From contig OY987240.1 in the NCBI GenBank assembly GCA_963920705.1, forward strand, positions 930,001 through 994,000: DNA of 64,000 nt, written 5' to 3'. The notes beneath the pieces were generated by a model. It worked only from the letters and a program-made list of their open reading frames with translations. It made no database searches and was not told where the DNA came from. Source of the stretch: Odiellus spinosus. Its lineage: Eukaryota > Arthropoda > Arachnida > Opiliones > Phalangiidae. Below are positions 18,477 through 33,103 of this stretch, piece after piece (position 1 is the first letter of the stretch; every line of letters begins with the position of its first letter). The translations under genes were made by a program, and so were the position numbers.

Positions 18477-21400
18477 GGAAAGAGCAAATATTGGTCTATC
18501 TAAAAAACAAGAGTTTTGGAAAATCCGTTGAAAAACATGGAAAATATAGCCAATTCAAAAAACATCTCATATCAAAAAGCGAATTTTTAAAATCTGAAAT
18601 TTGACTATTTTGATATTGTATGGTTTCTTGAATTGGCCATATTTTTCTTGTTTTTCAACGGATTTTTGAAAACTCTTATTATTTAGACTGTCCATTAATT
18701 GCTCTTTCGAATGGCTTTGGTTTTGTCTAAATTGCCAAAACGTGACAAATATAAAATTGGTTAAAATTAAGAAAAAACGCTTAAAAATCCAAGATTAGTG
18801 GATTCAAATGAACACAAAACTTTTGATTTTTAAGCGATTTAGACAAAATTAAGACCACTCGAAAGAGCAAATATTGGTCTATCTAAAAAACAAGAGTTTT
18901 GGAAAATCCGTTGAAAAACATGGAAAATATGGACAAAACAAAAAACATCTAATATCAAAAAGCGAATTTTTAAAATCTGAAATTTGACTATTTTGATATT
19001 GTATGATTTCTTGAATTGGCCATATTTTTCTTGTTTTTCAACGGATTTTTGAAAACTCTTATTATTTAGACTGTCCATTAATTGCTCTTTCGAATGACTT
19101 TGGTTTTGTCTAAATTGCCAAAACGTGACAAATATAAAATGGGTTGAAATGAAGCTAAAACGCTTAAAAATCAAACATTATTGGATTCAAATGGACACAA
19201 AACATTTGATTTTTAAGCGATTTAGACAAAATCAACACGTATGGAAAGAGCAAATATTGGTCTATCTAAAAAACAAGAGTTTTGGAAAATCCGTTGAAAA
19301 ACATGGAAAATATAGCCAATTCAAAAAACATCTCATATCAAAAATTGAATTTTTAAAATCTGAAATTTGACTATTTTGATATTGTATGGTTTCTTGAATT
19401 GGCCATATTTTTCTTGTTTTTCAACGGATTTTTGAAAACTCTTATTATTTAGACTGTCCATTAATTGCTCTTTCGAATGGCTTTGGTTTTGTCTAAATTG
19501 CCAAAACGTGACAAATATAAAATTGGTTAAAATTAAGAAAAAACGCTTAAAAATCCAAGATTATTGGATTCAAATGAACACAAAACTTTTGATTTTTAAG
19601 CGATTTAGACAAAATTAAGACCACTCGAAAGAGCAAATATTGGTCTATCTAAAAAACAAGAGTTTTGGAAAATCCGTTGAAAAACATGGAAAATATGGAC
19701 AAAACAAAAAACATCTAATATCAAAAAGCGAATTTTTAAAATCTGAAATTTGACTATTTTGATATTGTATGATTTCTTGAATTGGCCATATTTTTCTTGT
19801 TTTTCAACGGATTTTTGAAAACTCTTATTATTTAGACTGTCCATTAATTGCTCTTTCGAATGACTTTGGTTTTGTCTAAATTGCCAAAACGTGACAAATA
19901 TAAAATGGGTTGAAATGAAGCTAAAACGATTAAAAATCAAACATTATTGGATTCAAATAGACACAAAACATTTGATTTTTAAGCGATTTAGACAAAATCA
20001 ACACGTATCGAAAGAGCAAATATTGGTCTATCTAAAAAACAAGAGTTTTGGAAAATCCGTTGAAAAACATGGAAAATATAGCCAATTCAAAAAACATCTA
20101 ATATCAAAAAGCGAATTTTTAAAATCTGAAATTTGACTATTTTGATATTGTATGGTTTCTTGAATTGGCCATATTTTTCTTGTTTTTCAACGGATTTTTG
20201 AAAACTCTTATTATTTAGACTGTCCATTAATTGCTCTTTCGAATGACTTTGGTTTTGTCTAAATTGCAAAATTGTGACAAATATAAAATTGGTTAAAATT
20301 AAGCAAAAACGCTTAAAAATCCAAGATTATTGGATTCAAATGGACACAAAACTTTTGATTTTTAAGCGATTTAGACAAAATTAAGACCACTCGAAAGAGC
20401 AAATATTGGTCAATCAAAAAACAAGAGTTTTGGAAAATCCGTTGAAAAACCTGGAAAATATGGCCAATTCAAAAAACATCTAATATCAAAAAGCGAATTT
20501 TTAAAATCTGAAATTTGACTATTTTGATATTGTATGATTTCTTGAATTGGCCATATTTTTCTTGTTTTTCAACGGATTTTTTAAAACTCTTATTATTTAG
20601 ACTGTCCATTAATTGCTCTTTCGAATGACTTTGGTTTTGTCTAAATTGCCAAAACGTGACAAATATAAAATTGGTTAAAATTAAGAAAAAACGCTTAAAA
20701 ATCCAAGATTATTGGATTCAAATGAACACAAAACTTTTGATTTTTAAGCGATTTAGACAAAATTAAGACCACTCGAAAGAGCAAAAATTGGTCTATCTAA
20801 AAACAAGAGTTTTGGAAAATCCGTTGAAAAACATGGAAAATATGGACAATTCAAAAAACATCTAATATCAAAAAGCGAATTTTTAAAATCTGAAATTTGA
20901 CTATTTTGATATTGTATAATTTCTTGAATTGGCCATATTTTTCTTGTTTTTCAACGGATTTTTGAAAACTCTTATTATTTAGACTGTCCATTAATTGCTC
21001 TTTCGAATGACTTTGGTTTTGTCTAAATTGCCAAAACGTGACAAATATAAAATTGGTTAAAATTAAGCAAAAACGCTTAAAAATCCAAGATTATTGGATT
21101 CAAATGGACACAAAACTTTTGATTTTAAAGCGATTTAGACAAAATTAAGACCACTCGAAAGACCAAATTTTGGTCTATCTAAAAAACAAGAGTTTTGGAA
21201 AATCCGTTGAAAAACCTGGAAAATATGGCCAATTCAAAAAACATCTAATATCAAAAAGCGAATTTTTAAAATCTGAAATTTGACTATTTTGATATTGTAT
21301 GATTTCTTGAATTAGCCATATTTTTCTTGTTTTTCAACGGATTTTTGAAAACTCTTATTATTTAGACTGTCCATTAATTGCTCTTTCGAATGACTTTGGT

Positions 21401-24400
21401 TTTGTCTAAATTGCCAAAACGTGACAAATATAAAATGGGTTGAAATGAAGCTAAAACGCTTAAAAATCAAACATTATTGGATTCAAATGGACACAAAACA
21501 TTTGATTTTTAAGCGATTTAGACAAAATCAACACGTATGGAAAGAGCAAATATTGGTCTATCTAAAAAACAAGAGTTTTGGAAAATCCGTTGAAAAACAT
21601 GGAAAATATAGCCAATTCAAAAAACATCTCATATCAAAAAGCGAATTTTTAAAATCTGAAATTTGACTATTTTGATATTGTATGGTTTCTTGAATTGGCC
21701 ATATTTTTCTTGTTTTTCAACGGATTTTTGAAAACTCTTATTATTTAGACTGTCCATTAATTGCTCTTTCGAATGGCTTTGGTTTTGTCTAAATTGCCAA
21801 AACGTGACAAATATAAAATTGGTTAAAATTAAGAAAAAACGCTTAAAAATCCAAGATTATTGGATTCAAATGAACACAAAACTTTTGATTTTTAAGCGAT
21901 TTAGACAAAATTAAGACCACTCGAAAGACCAAATATTGGTCTATCTAAAAAACAAGAGTTTTGGAAAATCCGTTGAAAAACATGGAAAATATGGACAAAA
22001 CAAAAAACATCTAATATCAAAAAGCGAATTTTTAAAATCTGAAATTTGACTATTTTGATATTGTATGATTTCTTGAATTGGCCATATTTTTCTTGTTTTT
22101 CAGCGGATTTTTGAAAACTCTTATTATTTAGACTGTCCATTAATTGCTCTTTCGAATGACTTTGGTTTTGTCTAAATTGCCAAAACGTGACAAATATAAA
22201 ATGGGTTGAAATGAAGCTAAAACGCTTAAAAATCAAACATTATTGGATTCAAATAGACACAAAACATTTGATTTTTAAGCGATTTAGACAAAATCAACAC
22301 GTATCGAAAGAGCAAATATTGGTCTATCTAAAAAACAAGAGTTTTGGAAAATCCGTTGAAAAACATGGAAAATATAGCCAATTCAAAAAACATCTAATAT
22401 CAAAAAGCGAATTTTTGAAATCTGAAATTTGACTATTTTGATATTGTATGGTTTCTTGAATTGGCCATATTTTTCTTGTTTTTCAACGGATTTTTGAAAA
22501 CTCTTATTATTTAGACTGTCCATTAATTGCTCTTTCGAATGACTTTGGTTTTGTCTAAATTGCAAAATTGTGACAAATATAAAATTGGTTAAAATTAAGC
22601 AAAAACGCTTAAAAATCCAAGATTATTGGATTCAAATGGACACAAAACTTTTGATTTTTAAGCGATTTAGACAAAATTAAGACCACTCGAAAGAGCAAAT
22701 ATTGGTCAATCAAAAAACAAGAGTTTTGGAAAATCCGTTGAAAAACATGGAAAATATGGCCAATTCAAAAAACATCTAATATCAAAAAGCGAATTTTTAA
22801 AATCTGAAATTTGACTATTTTGATATTGTATGATTTCTTGAATTGGCCATATTTTTCTTGTTTTTCAACGGATTTTTGAAAACTCTTATTATTTAGACTG
22901 TCCATTAATTGCTCTTTCGAATGACTTTGGTTTTGTCTAAATTGCCAAAACGTGACAAATATAAAATTGGTTAAAATTAAGCAAAAACGCTTAAAAATCC
23001 AAGATTATTGGATTCAAATGGACACAAAACTTTTGATTTTAAAGCGATTTAGACAAAATTAAGACCACTCGAAAGACCAAATTTTGGTCTATCTAAAAAA
23101 CAAGAGTTTTGGAAAATCCGTTGAAAAACCTGGAAAATATGGCCAATTCAAAAAACATCTAATATCAAAAAGCGAATTTTTAAAATCTGAAATTTGACTA
23201 TTTTGATATTGTATGATTTCTTGAATTAGCCATATTTTTCTTGTTTTTCAACGGATTTTTGAAAACTCTTATTATTTAGACTGTCCATTAATTGCTCTTT
23301 CGAATGACTTTGGTTTTGTCTAAATTGCCAAAACGTGACAAATATAAAATGGGTTGAAATGAAGCTAAAACGCTTAAAAATCAAACATTATTGGATTCAA
23401 ATGGACACAAAACATTTGATTTTTAAGCGATTTAGACAAAATCAACACGTATGGAAAGAGCAAATATTGGTCTATCTAAAAAACAAGAGTTTTGGAAAAT
23501 CCGTTGAAAAACATGGAAAATATAGCCAATTCAAAAAACATCTCATATCAAAAAGCGAATTTTTAAAATCTGAAATTTGACTATTTTGATATTGTATGGT
23601 TTCTTGAATTGGCCATATTTTTCTTGTTTTTCAACGGATTTTTGAAAACTCTTATTATTTAGACTGTCCATTAATTGCTCTTTCGAATGGCTTTGGTTTT
23701 GTCTAAATTGCCAAAACGTGACAAATATAAAATTGGTTAAAATTAAGAAAAAACGCTTAAAAATCCAAGATTATTGGATTCAAATGAACACAAAACTTTT
23801 GATTTTTAAGCGATTTAGACAAAATTAAGACCACTCGAAAGACCAAATATTGGTCTATCTAAAAAACAAGAGTTTTGGAAAATCCGTTGAAAAACATGGA
23901 AAATATGGACAAAACAAAAAACATCTAATATCAAAAAGCGAATTTTTAAAATCTGAAATTTGACTATTTTGATATTGTATGATTTCTTGAATTGGCCATA
24001 TTTTTCTTGTTTTTCAGCGGATTTTTGAAAACTCTTATTATTTAGACTGTCCATTAATTGCTCTTTCGAATGACTTTGGTTTTGTCTAAATTGCCAAAAC
24101 GTGACAAATATAAAATGGGTTGAAATGAAGCTAAAACGCTTAAAAATCAAACATTATTGGATTCAAATAGACACAAAACATTTGATTTTTAAGCGATTTA
24201 GACAAAATCAACACGTATCGAAAGAGCAAATATTGGTCTATCTAAAAAACAAGAGTTTTGGAAAATCCGTTGAAAAACATGGAAAATATAGCCAATTCAA
24301 AAAACATCTAATATCAAAAAGCGAATTTTTGAAATCTGAAATTTGACTATTTTGATATTGTATGGTTTCTTGAATTGGCCATATTTTTCTTGTTTTTCAA

Positions 24401-25248
24401 CGGATTTTTGAAAACTCTTATTATTTAGACTGTCCATTAATTGCTCTTTCGAATGACTTTGGTTTTGTCTAAATTGCAAAATTGTGACAAATATAAAATT
24501 GGTTAAAATTAAGCAAAAACGCTTAAAAATCCAAGATTATTGGATTCAAATGGACACAAAACTTTTGATTTTTAAGCGATTTAGACAAAATTAAGACCAC
24601 TCGAAAGAGCAAATATTGGTCAATCAAAAAACAAGAGTTTTGGAAAATCCGTTGAAAAACATGGAAAATATGGCCAATTCAAAAAACATCTAATATCAAA
24701 AAGCGAATTTTTAAAATCTGAAATTTGACTATTTTGATATTGTATGATTTCTTGAATTGGCCATATTTTTCTTGTTTTTCAACGGATTTTTGAAAACTCT
24801 TATTATTTAGACTGTCCATTAATTGCTCTTTCGAATGACTTTGGTTTTGTCTAAATTGCCAAAACGTGACAAATATAAAATTGGTTAAAATTAAGCAAAA
24901 ACGCTTAAAAATCCAAGATTATTGGATTCAAATGGACACAAAACTTTTGATTTTAAAGCGATTTAGACAAAATTAAGACCACTCGAAAGACCAAATTTTG
25001 GTCTATCTAAAAAACAAGAGTTTTGGAAAATCCGTTGAAAAACCTGGAAAATATGGCCAATTCAAAAAACATCTAATATCAAAAAGCGAATTTTTAAAAT
25101 CTGAAATTTGACTATTTTGATATTGTATGATTTCTTGAATTAGCCATATTTTTCTTGTTTTTCAACGGATTTTTGAAAACTCTTATTATTTAGACTGTCC
25201 ATTAATTGCTCTTTCGAATGACTTTGGTTTTGTCTAAATTGCCAAAAC
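18477..25248. repeat. Satellite block: alpha/beta dimers then 1,914-bp pentamers
   Basis: Alpha monomers begin at 18359, 19125 and 19891, 766 bp apart, with beta monomers between them, so this part is dimeric. From about 21.4 kb a pentamer of 1,914 bp repeats: alpha starts at 21421, 23335 and 25249, the TTTTTCAGCGG variant at 22100 and 24014, and GAATTTTTGAAATC at 22411 and 24325. Alpha copies here carry CACGTATGGAAAG and CATCTCATATC. Beta copies carry GGACAAAACAAAAAAC, replacing ATTCAAAAAAC. Confidence 0.8.
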
Positions 25249-28200
25249 GTGACAAATATAAAATGGGTTGAAATGAAGCTAAAACGCTTAAAAATCAAAC
25301 ATTATTGGATTCAAATGGACACAAAACATTTGATTTTTAAGCGATTTAGACAAAATCAACACGTATGGAAAGAGCAAATATTGGTCTATCTAAAAAACAA
25401 GAGTTTTGGAAAATCCGTTGAAAAACATGGAAAATATAGCCAATTCAAAAAACATCTCATATCAAAAAGCGAATTTTTAAAATCTGAAATTTGACTATTT
25501 TGATATTGTATGGTTTCTTGAATTGGCCATATTTTTCTTGTTTTTCAACGGATTTTTGAAAACTCTTATTATTTAGACTGTCCATTAATTGCTCTTTCGA
25601 ATGGCTTTGGTTTTGTCTAAATTGCCAAAACGTGACAAATATAAAATTGGTTAAAATTAAGAAAAAACGCTTAAAAATCCAAGATTATTGGATTCAAATG
25701 AACACAAAACTTTTGATTTTTAAGCGATTTAGACAAAATTAAGACCACTCGAAAGAGCAAATATTGGTCTATCTAAAAAACAAGAGTTTTGGAAAATCCG
25801 TTGAAAAACATGGAAAATATGGACAAAACAAAAAACATCTAATATCAAAAAGCGAATTTTTAAAATCTGAAATTTGACTATTTTGATATTGTATGATTTC
25901 TTGAATTGGCCATATTTTTCTTGTTTTTCAACGGATTTTTGAAAACTCTTATTATTTAGACTGTCCATTAATTGCTCTTTCGAATGACTTTGGTTTTGTC
26001 TAAATTGCCAAAACGTGACAAATATAAAATTGGTTAAAATTAAGCAAAAACGCTTAAAAATCCAAGATTATTGGATTCAAATGGACACAAAACTTTTGAT
26101 TTTAAAGCGATTTAGACAAAATTAAGACCACTCGAAAGACCAAATTTTGGTCTATCTAAAAAACAAGAGTTTTGGAAAATCCGTTGAAAAACCTGGAAAA
26201 TAGGGCCAATTCAAAAAACATCTAATATCAAAAAGCGAATTTTTAAAATCTGAAATTTGACTATTTTGATATTGTATGATTTCTTGAATTAGCCATATTT
26301 TTCTTGTTTTTCAACGGATTTTTGAAAACTCTTATTATTTAGACTGTCCATTAATTGCTCTTTCGAATGACTTTGGTTTTGTCTAAATTGCCAAAACGTG
26401 ACAAATATAAAATGGGTTGAAATGAAGCTAAAACGCTTAAAAATCAAACATTATTGGATTCAAATGGACACAAAACATTTGATTTTTAAGCGATTTAGAC
26501 AAAATCAACACGTATGGAAAGAGCAAATATTGGTCTATCTAAAAAACAAGAGTTTTGGAAAATCCGTTGAAAAACATGGAAAATATAGCCAATTCAAAAA
26601 ACATCTCATATCAAAAAGCGAATTTTTAAAATCTGAAATTTGACTATTTTGATATTGTATGGTTTCTTGAATTGGCCATATTTTTCTTGTTTTTCAACGG
26701 ATTTTTGAAAACTCTTATTATTTAGACTGTCCATTAATTGCTCTTTCGAATGGCTTTGGTTTTGTCTAAATTGCCAAAACGTGACAAATATAAAATTGGT
26801 TAAAATTAAGAAAAAACGCTTAAAAATCCAAGATTATTGGATTCAAATGAACACAAAACTTTTGATTTTTAAGCGATTTAGACAAAATTAAGACCACTCG
26901 AAAGAGCAAATATTGGTCTATCTAAAAAACAAGAGTTTTGGAAAATCCGTTGAAAAACATGGAAAATATGGACAAAACAAAAAACATCTAATATCAAAAA
27001 GCGAATTTTTAAAATCTGAAATTTGACTATTTTGATATTGTATGATTTCTTGAATTGGCCATATTTTTCTTGTTTTTCAACGGATTTTTGAAAACTCTTA
27101 TTATTTAGACTGTCCATTAATTGCTCTTTCGAATGACTTTGGTTTTGTCTAAATTGCCAAAACGTGACAAATATAAAATGGGTTGAAATGAAGCTAAAAC
27201 GCTTAAAAATCAAACATTATTGGATTCAAATGGACACAAAACATTTGATTTTTAAGCGATTTAGACAAAATCAACACGTATCGAAAGAGCAAATATTGGT
27301 CTATCTAAAAAACAAGAGTTTTGGAAAATCCGTTGAAAAACCTGGAAAATATGGCCAATTCAAAAAACATCTAATATCAAAAAGCGAATTTTTAAAATCT
27401 GAAATTTGACTATTTTGATATTGTATGATTTCTTGAATTAGCCATATTTTTCTTGTTTTTCAACGGATTTTTGAAAACTCTTATTATATAGACTGTCCAT
27501 TAATTGCTCTTTCGAATGACTTTGGTTTTGTCTAAATTGCCAAAACGTGACAAATATAAAATGGGTTTAAATGAAGCTAAAACGCTTAAAAATCAAACAT
27601 TATTGGATTCAAATGGACACAAAACATTTGATTTTTAAGCGATTTAGACAAAATCAACACGTATGGAAAGAGCAAATATTGGTCTATCTAAAAAACAAGA
27701 GTTTTGGAAAATCCGTTGAAAAACATGGAAAATATAGCCAATTCAAAAAACATCTCATATCAAAAAGCGAATTTTTAAAATCTGAAATTTGACTATTTTG
27801 ATATTGTATGGTTTCTTGAATTGGCCATATTTTTCTTGTTTTTCAACGGATTTTTGAAAACTCTTATTATTTAGACTGTCCATTAATTGCTCTTTCGAAT
27901 GGCTTTGGTTTTGTCTAAATTGCCAAAACGTGACAAATATAAAATTGGTTAAAATTAAGAAAAAACGCTTAAAAATCCAAGATTATTGGATTCAAATGAA
28001 CACAAAACTTTTGATTTTTAAGCGATTTAGACAAAATTAAGACCACTCGAAAGAGCAAATATTGGTCTATCTAAAAAACAAGAGTTTTGGAAAATCCGTT
28101 GAAAAACATGGAAAATATGGACAAAACAAAAAACATCTAATATCAAAAAGCGAATTTTTAAAATCTGAAATTTGACTATTTTGATATTGTATGATTTCTT

Positions 28201-30990
28201 GAATTGGCCATATTTTTCTTGTTTTTCAACGGATTTTTGAAAACTCTTATTATTTAGACTGTCCATTAATTGCTCTTTCGAATGACTTTGGTTTTGTCTA
28301 AATTGCCAAAACGTGACAAATATAAAATGGGTTGAAATGAAGCTAAAACGCTTAAAAATCAAACATTATTGGATTCAAATGGACACAAAACATTTGATTT
28401 TTAAGCGATTTAGACAAAATCAACACGTATCGAAAGAGCAAATATTGGTCTATCTAAAAAACAAGAGTTTTGGAAAATCCGTTGAAAAACCTGGAAAATA
28501 TGGCCAATTCAAAAAACATCTAATATCAAAAAGCGAATTTTTAAAATCTGAAATTTGACTATTTTGATATTGTATGATTTCTTGAATTAGCCATATTTTT
28601 CTTGTTTTTCAACGGATTTTTGAAAACTCTTATTATATAGACTGTCCATTAATTGCTCTTTCGAATGACTTTGGTTTTGTCTAAATTGCCAAAACGTGAC
28701 AAATATAAAATGGGTTGAAATGAAGCTAAAACGCTTAAAAATCAAACATTATTGGATTCAAATGGACACAAAACATTTGATTTTTAAGCGATTTAGACAA
28801 AATCAACACGTATGGAAAGAGCAAATATTGGTCTATCTAAAAAACAAGAGTTTTGGAAAATCCGTTGAAAAACATGGAAAATATAGCCAATTCAAAAAAC
28901 ATCTCATATCAAAAAGCGAATTTTTAAAATCTGAAATTTGACTATTTTGATATTGTATGGTTTCTTGAATTGGCCATATTTTTCTTGTTTTTCAACGGAT
29001 TTTTGAAAACTCTTATTATTTAGACTGTCCATTAATTGCTCTTTCGAATGGCTTTGGTTTTGTCTAAATTGCCAAAACGTGACAAATATAAAATTGGTTA
29101 AAATTAAGAAAAAACGCTTAAAAATCCAAGATTATTGGATTCAAATGAACACAAAACTTTTGATTTTTAAGCGATTTAGACAAAATTAAGACCACTCGAA
29201 AGAGCAAATATTGGTCTATCTAAAAAACAAGAGTTTTGGAAAATCCGTTGAAAAACATGGAAAATATGGACAAAACAAAAAACATCTAATATCAAAAAGC
29301 GAATTTTTAAAATCTGAAATTTGACTATTTTGATATTGTATGATTTCTTGAATTGGCCATATTTTTCTTGTTTTTCAACGGATTTTTGAAAACTCTTATT
29401 ATTTAGACTGTCCATTAATTGCTCTTTCGAATGACTTTGGTTTTGTCTAAATTGCCAAAACGTGACAAATATAAAATGGGTTGAAATGAAGCTAAAACGC
29501 TTAAAAATCAAACATTATTGGATTCAAATGGACACAAAACATTTGATTTTTAAGCGATTTAGACAAAATCAACACGTATCGAAAGAGCAAATATTGGTCT
29601 ATCTAAAAAACAAGAGTTTTGGAAAATCCGTTGAAAAACCTGGAAAATATGGCCAATTCAAAAAACATCTAATATCAAAAAGCGAATTTTTAAAATCTGA
29701 AATTTGACTATTTTGATATTGTATGATTTCTTGAATTAGCCATATTTTTCTTGTTTTTCAACGGATTTTTGAAAACTCTTATTATATAGACTGTCCATTA
29801 ATTGCTCTTTCGAATGACTTTGGTTTTGTCTAAATTGCCAAAACGTGACAAATATAAAATGGGTTGAAATGAAGCTAAAACGCTTAAAAATCAAACATTA
29901 TTGGATTCAAATGGACACAAAACATTTGATTTTTAAGCGATTTAGACAAAATCAACACGTATGGAAAGAGCAAATATTGGTCTATCTAAAAAACAAGAGT
30001 TTTGGAAAATCCGTTGAAAAACATGGAAAATATAGCCAATTCAAAAAACATCTCATATCAAAAAGCGAATTTTTAAAATCTGAAATTTGACTATTTTGAT
30101 ATTGTATGGTTTCTTGAATTGGCCATATTTTTCTTGTTTTTCAACGGATTTTTGAAAACTCTTATTATTTAGACTGTCCATTAATTGCTCTTTCGAATGG
30201 CTTTGGTTTTGTCTAAATTGCCAAAACGTGACAAATATAAAATTGGTTAAAATTAAGAAAAAACGCTTAAAAATCCAAGATTATTGGATTCAAATGAACA
30301 CAAAACTTTTGATTTTTAAGCGATTTAGACAAAATTAAGACCACTCGAAAGAGCAAATATTGGTCTATCTAAAAAACAAGAGTTTTGGAAAATCCGTTGA
30401 AAAACATGGAAAATATGGACAAAACAAAAAACATCTAATATCAAAAAGCGAATTTTTAAAATCTGAAATTTGACTATTTTGATATTGTATGATTTCTTGA
30501 ATTGGCCATATTTTTCTTGTTTTTCAACGGATTTTTGAAAACTCTTATTATTTAGACTGTCCATTAATTGCTCTTTCGAATGACTTTGGTTTTGTCTAAA
30601 TTGCCAAAACGTGACAAATATAAAATGGGTTGAAATGAAGCTAAAACGCTTAAAAATCAAACATTATTGGATTCAAATGGACACAAAACATTTGATTTTT
30701 AAGCGATTTAGACAAAATCAACACGTATCGAAAGAGCAAATATTGTTCTATCTAAAAAACAAGAGTTTTGGAAAATCCGTTGAAAAACATGGAAAATATA
30801 GCCAATTCAAAAAACATCTAATATCAAAAAGCGAATTTTTAAAATCTGAAATTTGACTTTTTGATATTGTATGGTTTCTTGAATTGGCCATATTTTTCTT
30901 GTTTTTCAACGGATTTTTGAAAACTCTTATTATTTAGACTGTCCATTAATTGCTCTTTCGAATGACTTTGGTTTTGTCTAAATTGCCAAA
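25249..30990. repeat. Higher-order repeat, trimer of 1,149 bp, about five copies
   Basis: Alpha copies with CACGTATGGAAAG start at 25249, 26398, 27547, 28696 and 29845, each 1,149 bp apart. Beta copies with GGACAAAACAAAAAAC follow the same spacing. TATTATATAGACTG recurs at about 27483, 28632 and 29781. The third monomer of the first copy is gamma-like rather than alpha, and the last copy's third monomer also differs, so the most uniform core is about 26.4-30.6 kb. This is the most regular part of the window. Confidence 0.85.
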
Positions 30991-33103
30991 ACGTGACAAA
31001 TATAAAATGGGTTTAAAATGAAGCAAAAACGCTTAAAAATCCAAGATTATTGGATTCAAATGGACACAAAACTTTTGATTTTAAAGCGATTTAGACAAAA
31101 TTAAGACTACTCGAAAGACCAAATTTTGGTCTATCTAAAAAACAAGAGTTTTGGAAAATCCGTTGAAAAACATGGAAAATATGGCCAATTCAAAAAACAT
31201 CTAATATCAAAAAGCGAATTTTTAAAATCTGAAATTTGACTATTTTGATATTATATGATTTCTTGAATTGGCCATATTTTTCTTGTTTTTCAACGGATTT
31301 TTGAAAACTCTTATTATTTAGACTGTCCATTAATTGCTCTTTCGAATGGCTTTGGTTTTGTCTAAATTGACAAAACGTGACAAATGTAAAATTGGTTAAA
31401 ATTAAGAAAAAACGCTTAAAAATCCAAGATTATTGGATTCAAATGAACACAAAACTTTTGATTTTTAAGCGATTTAGACAAAATTAAGACCACTCGAAAG
31501 AGCAAATATTGGTCTATCTAAAAAACAAGAGTTTTGGAAAATCCATTGAAAAACATGGAAAATATGGACAATTCAAAAAACATCTAATATCAAAAAGCGA
31601 ATTTTTAAAATCTGAAATTTGACTATTTTGATATTATATGATTTCTTTAATTGGCCATATTTTTCTTGTTTTTCAACGGATTTTTGAAAACTCTTATTAT
31701 TTAGACTGTCCATTAATTGCTCTTTCGAATGACTTTGGTTTTGTCTAAATTGCCAAAACGTGACAAATATAAAATGGGTTGAAATGAAGCTAAAACGCTT
31801 AAAAATCAAACATTATTGGATTCAAATAGACTCAAAACATTTGATTTTTAAGCGATTTAGACAAAATCAACACGTATCGAAAGAGCAAATATTGGTCTAT
31901 CTAAAAAACAAGAGTTTTGGAAAATCCGTTGAAAAACATGGAAAATATAGCCAATTCAAAAAACATCTAATATCAAAAAGCGAATTTTTAAAATCTGAAA
32001 TTTGACTATTTTGATATTGTATGGTTTCTTGAATTGGCCATATTTTTCTTGTTTTTCAACGGATTTTTGAAAACTCTTATTATTTAGACTGTCCATTAAT
32101 TGCTCTTTCGAATGACTTTGGTTTTGTCTAAATTGCCAAAACGTGACAAATATAAAATTGGTTAAAATTAAGAAAAAACACTTAAAAATCCAAGATTATT
32201 GGATTCAAATGAACACAAAACTTTTGATTTTTAAGCGATTTAGACAAAATTAAGACCACTCGAAAGAGAAATATTGGTCTATCTAAAAAACCAGAGTTTT
32301 GGAAAATCCGTTGAAAAACCTGGAAAATATGGCCAATTCAAAAAACATCTAATATCAAAAAGCGAATTTTTAAAATCTGAAATTTGACTATTTTGATATT
32401 GTATGATTTCTTGAATTGGCCATATTTTTCTTGTTTTTCAACGGATTTTTGAAAACTTTTATTATTTAGACTGTCCATTAATTGCTCTTTCGAATGACTT
32501 TGGTTTTGTCTAAATTGCCAAAACGTGACAAATATAAAATTGGTTAAAATTAAGAAAAAACGCTTAAAAATCCAAGATTATTGGATTCAAATGAACACAA
32601 AACTTTTGATTTTTAAGCGATTTAGACAAAATTAAGACCACTCGAAAGAGCAAATATTGGTCTATCTAAAAAACAAGAGTTTTGGAAAATCCGTTGAAAA
32701 ACATGGAAAATATGGGCAATTCAAAAAACATCTAATATCAAAAAGCGAATTTTTAAAATCTGAAATTTGACTAATTTGATATTATATGATTTCTTGAATT
32801 GGCCATATTTTTCTTGTTTTTCAACGGATTTTTGAAAACTCTTATTATTTAGACTGTCCATTAATTGCTCTTTCGAATGACTTTGGTTTTGTCTAAATTT
32901 CCAAAACGTGACAAATATAAAATTGGTTAAAATTAAGAAAAAACGCTTAAAAATCCAAGATTATTGGATTCAAATGAACACAAAACTTTTGATTTTTAAG
33001 CGATTTAGACAAAATTAAGACCACTCGAAAGAGCAAATATTGGTCTATCTAAAAAACAAGAGTTTTGGAAAATCCGTTGAAAAACATGGAAAATATGGAC
33101 AAT
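30991..33103. repeat. Satellite block: mixed monomers without clear higher order
   Basis: Alpha, beta and gamma monomers in irregular order with private changes (e.g. AATCCATTGAAAAAC near 31542, AAAGAGAAATATTGG near 32264, GACTAATTTG near 32769). I could not find a repeating multi-monomer unit. It looks like a boundary between two amplification domains. Confidence 0.65.

Noticed and set aside
18839-19174. 111-codon minus-strand frames recurring in beta copies
   Set aside because: They arise where the GGACAAAACAAAAAAC variant removes a stop between two monomer halves. They repeat with the higher-order unit and have no start context or domain.
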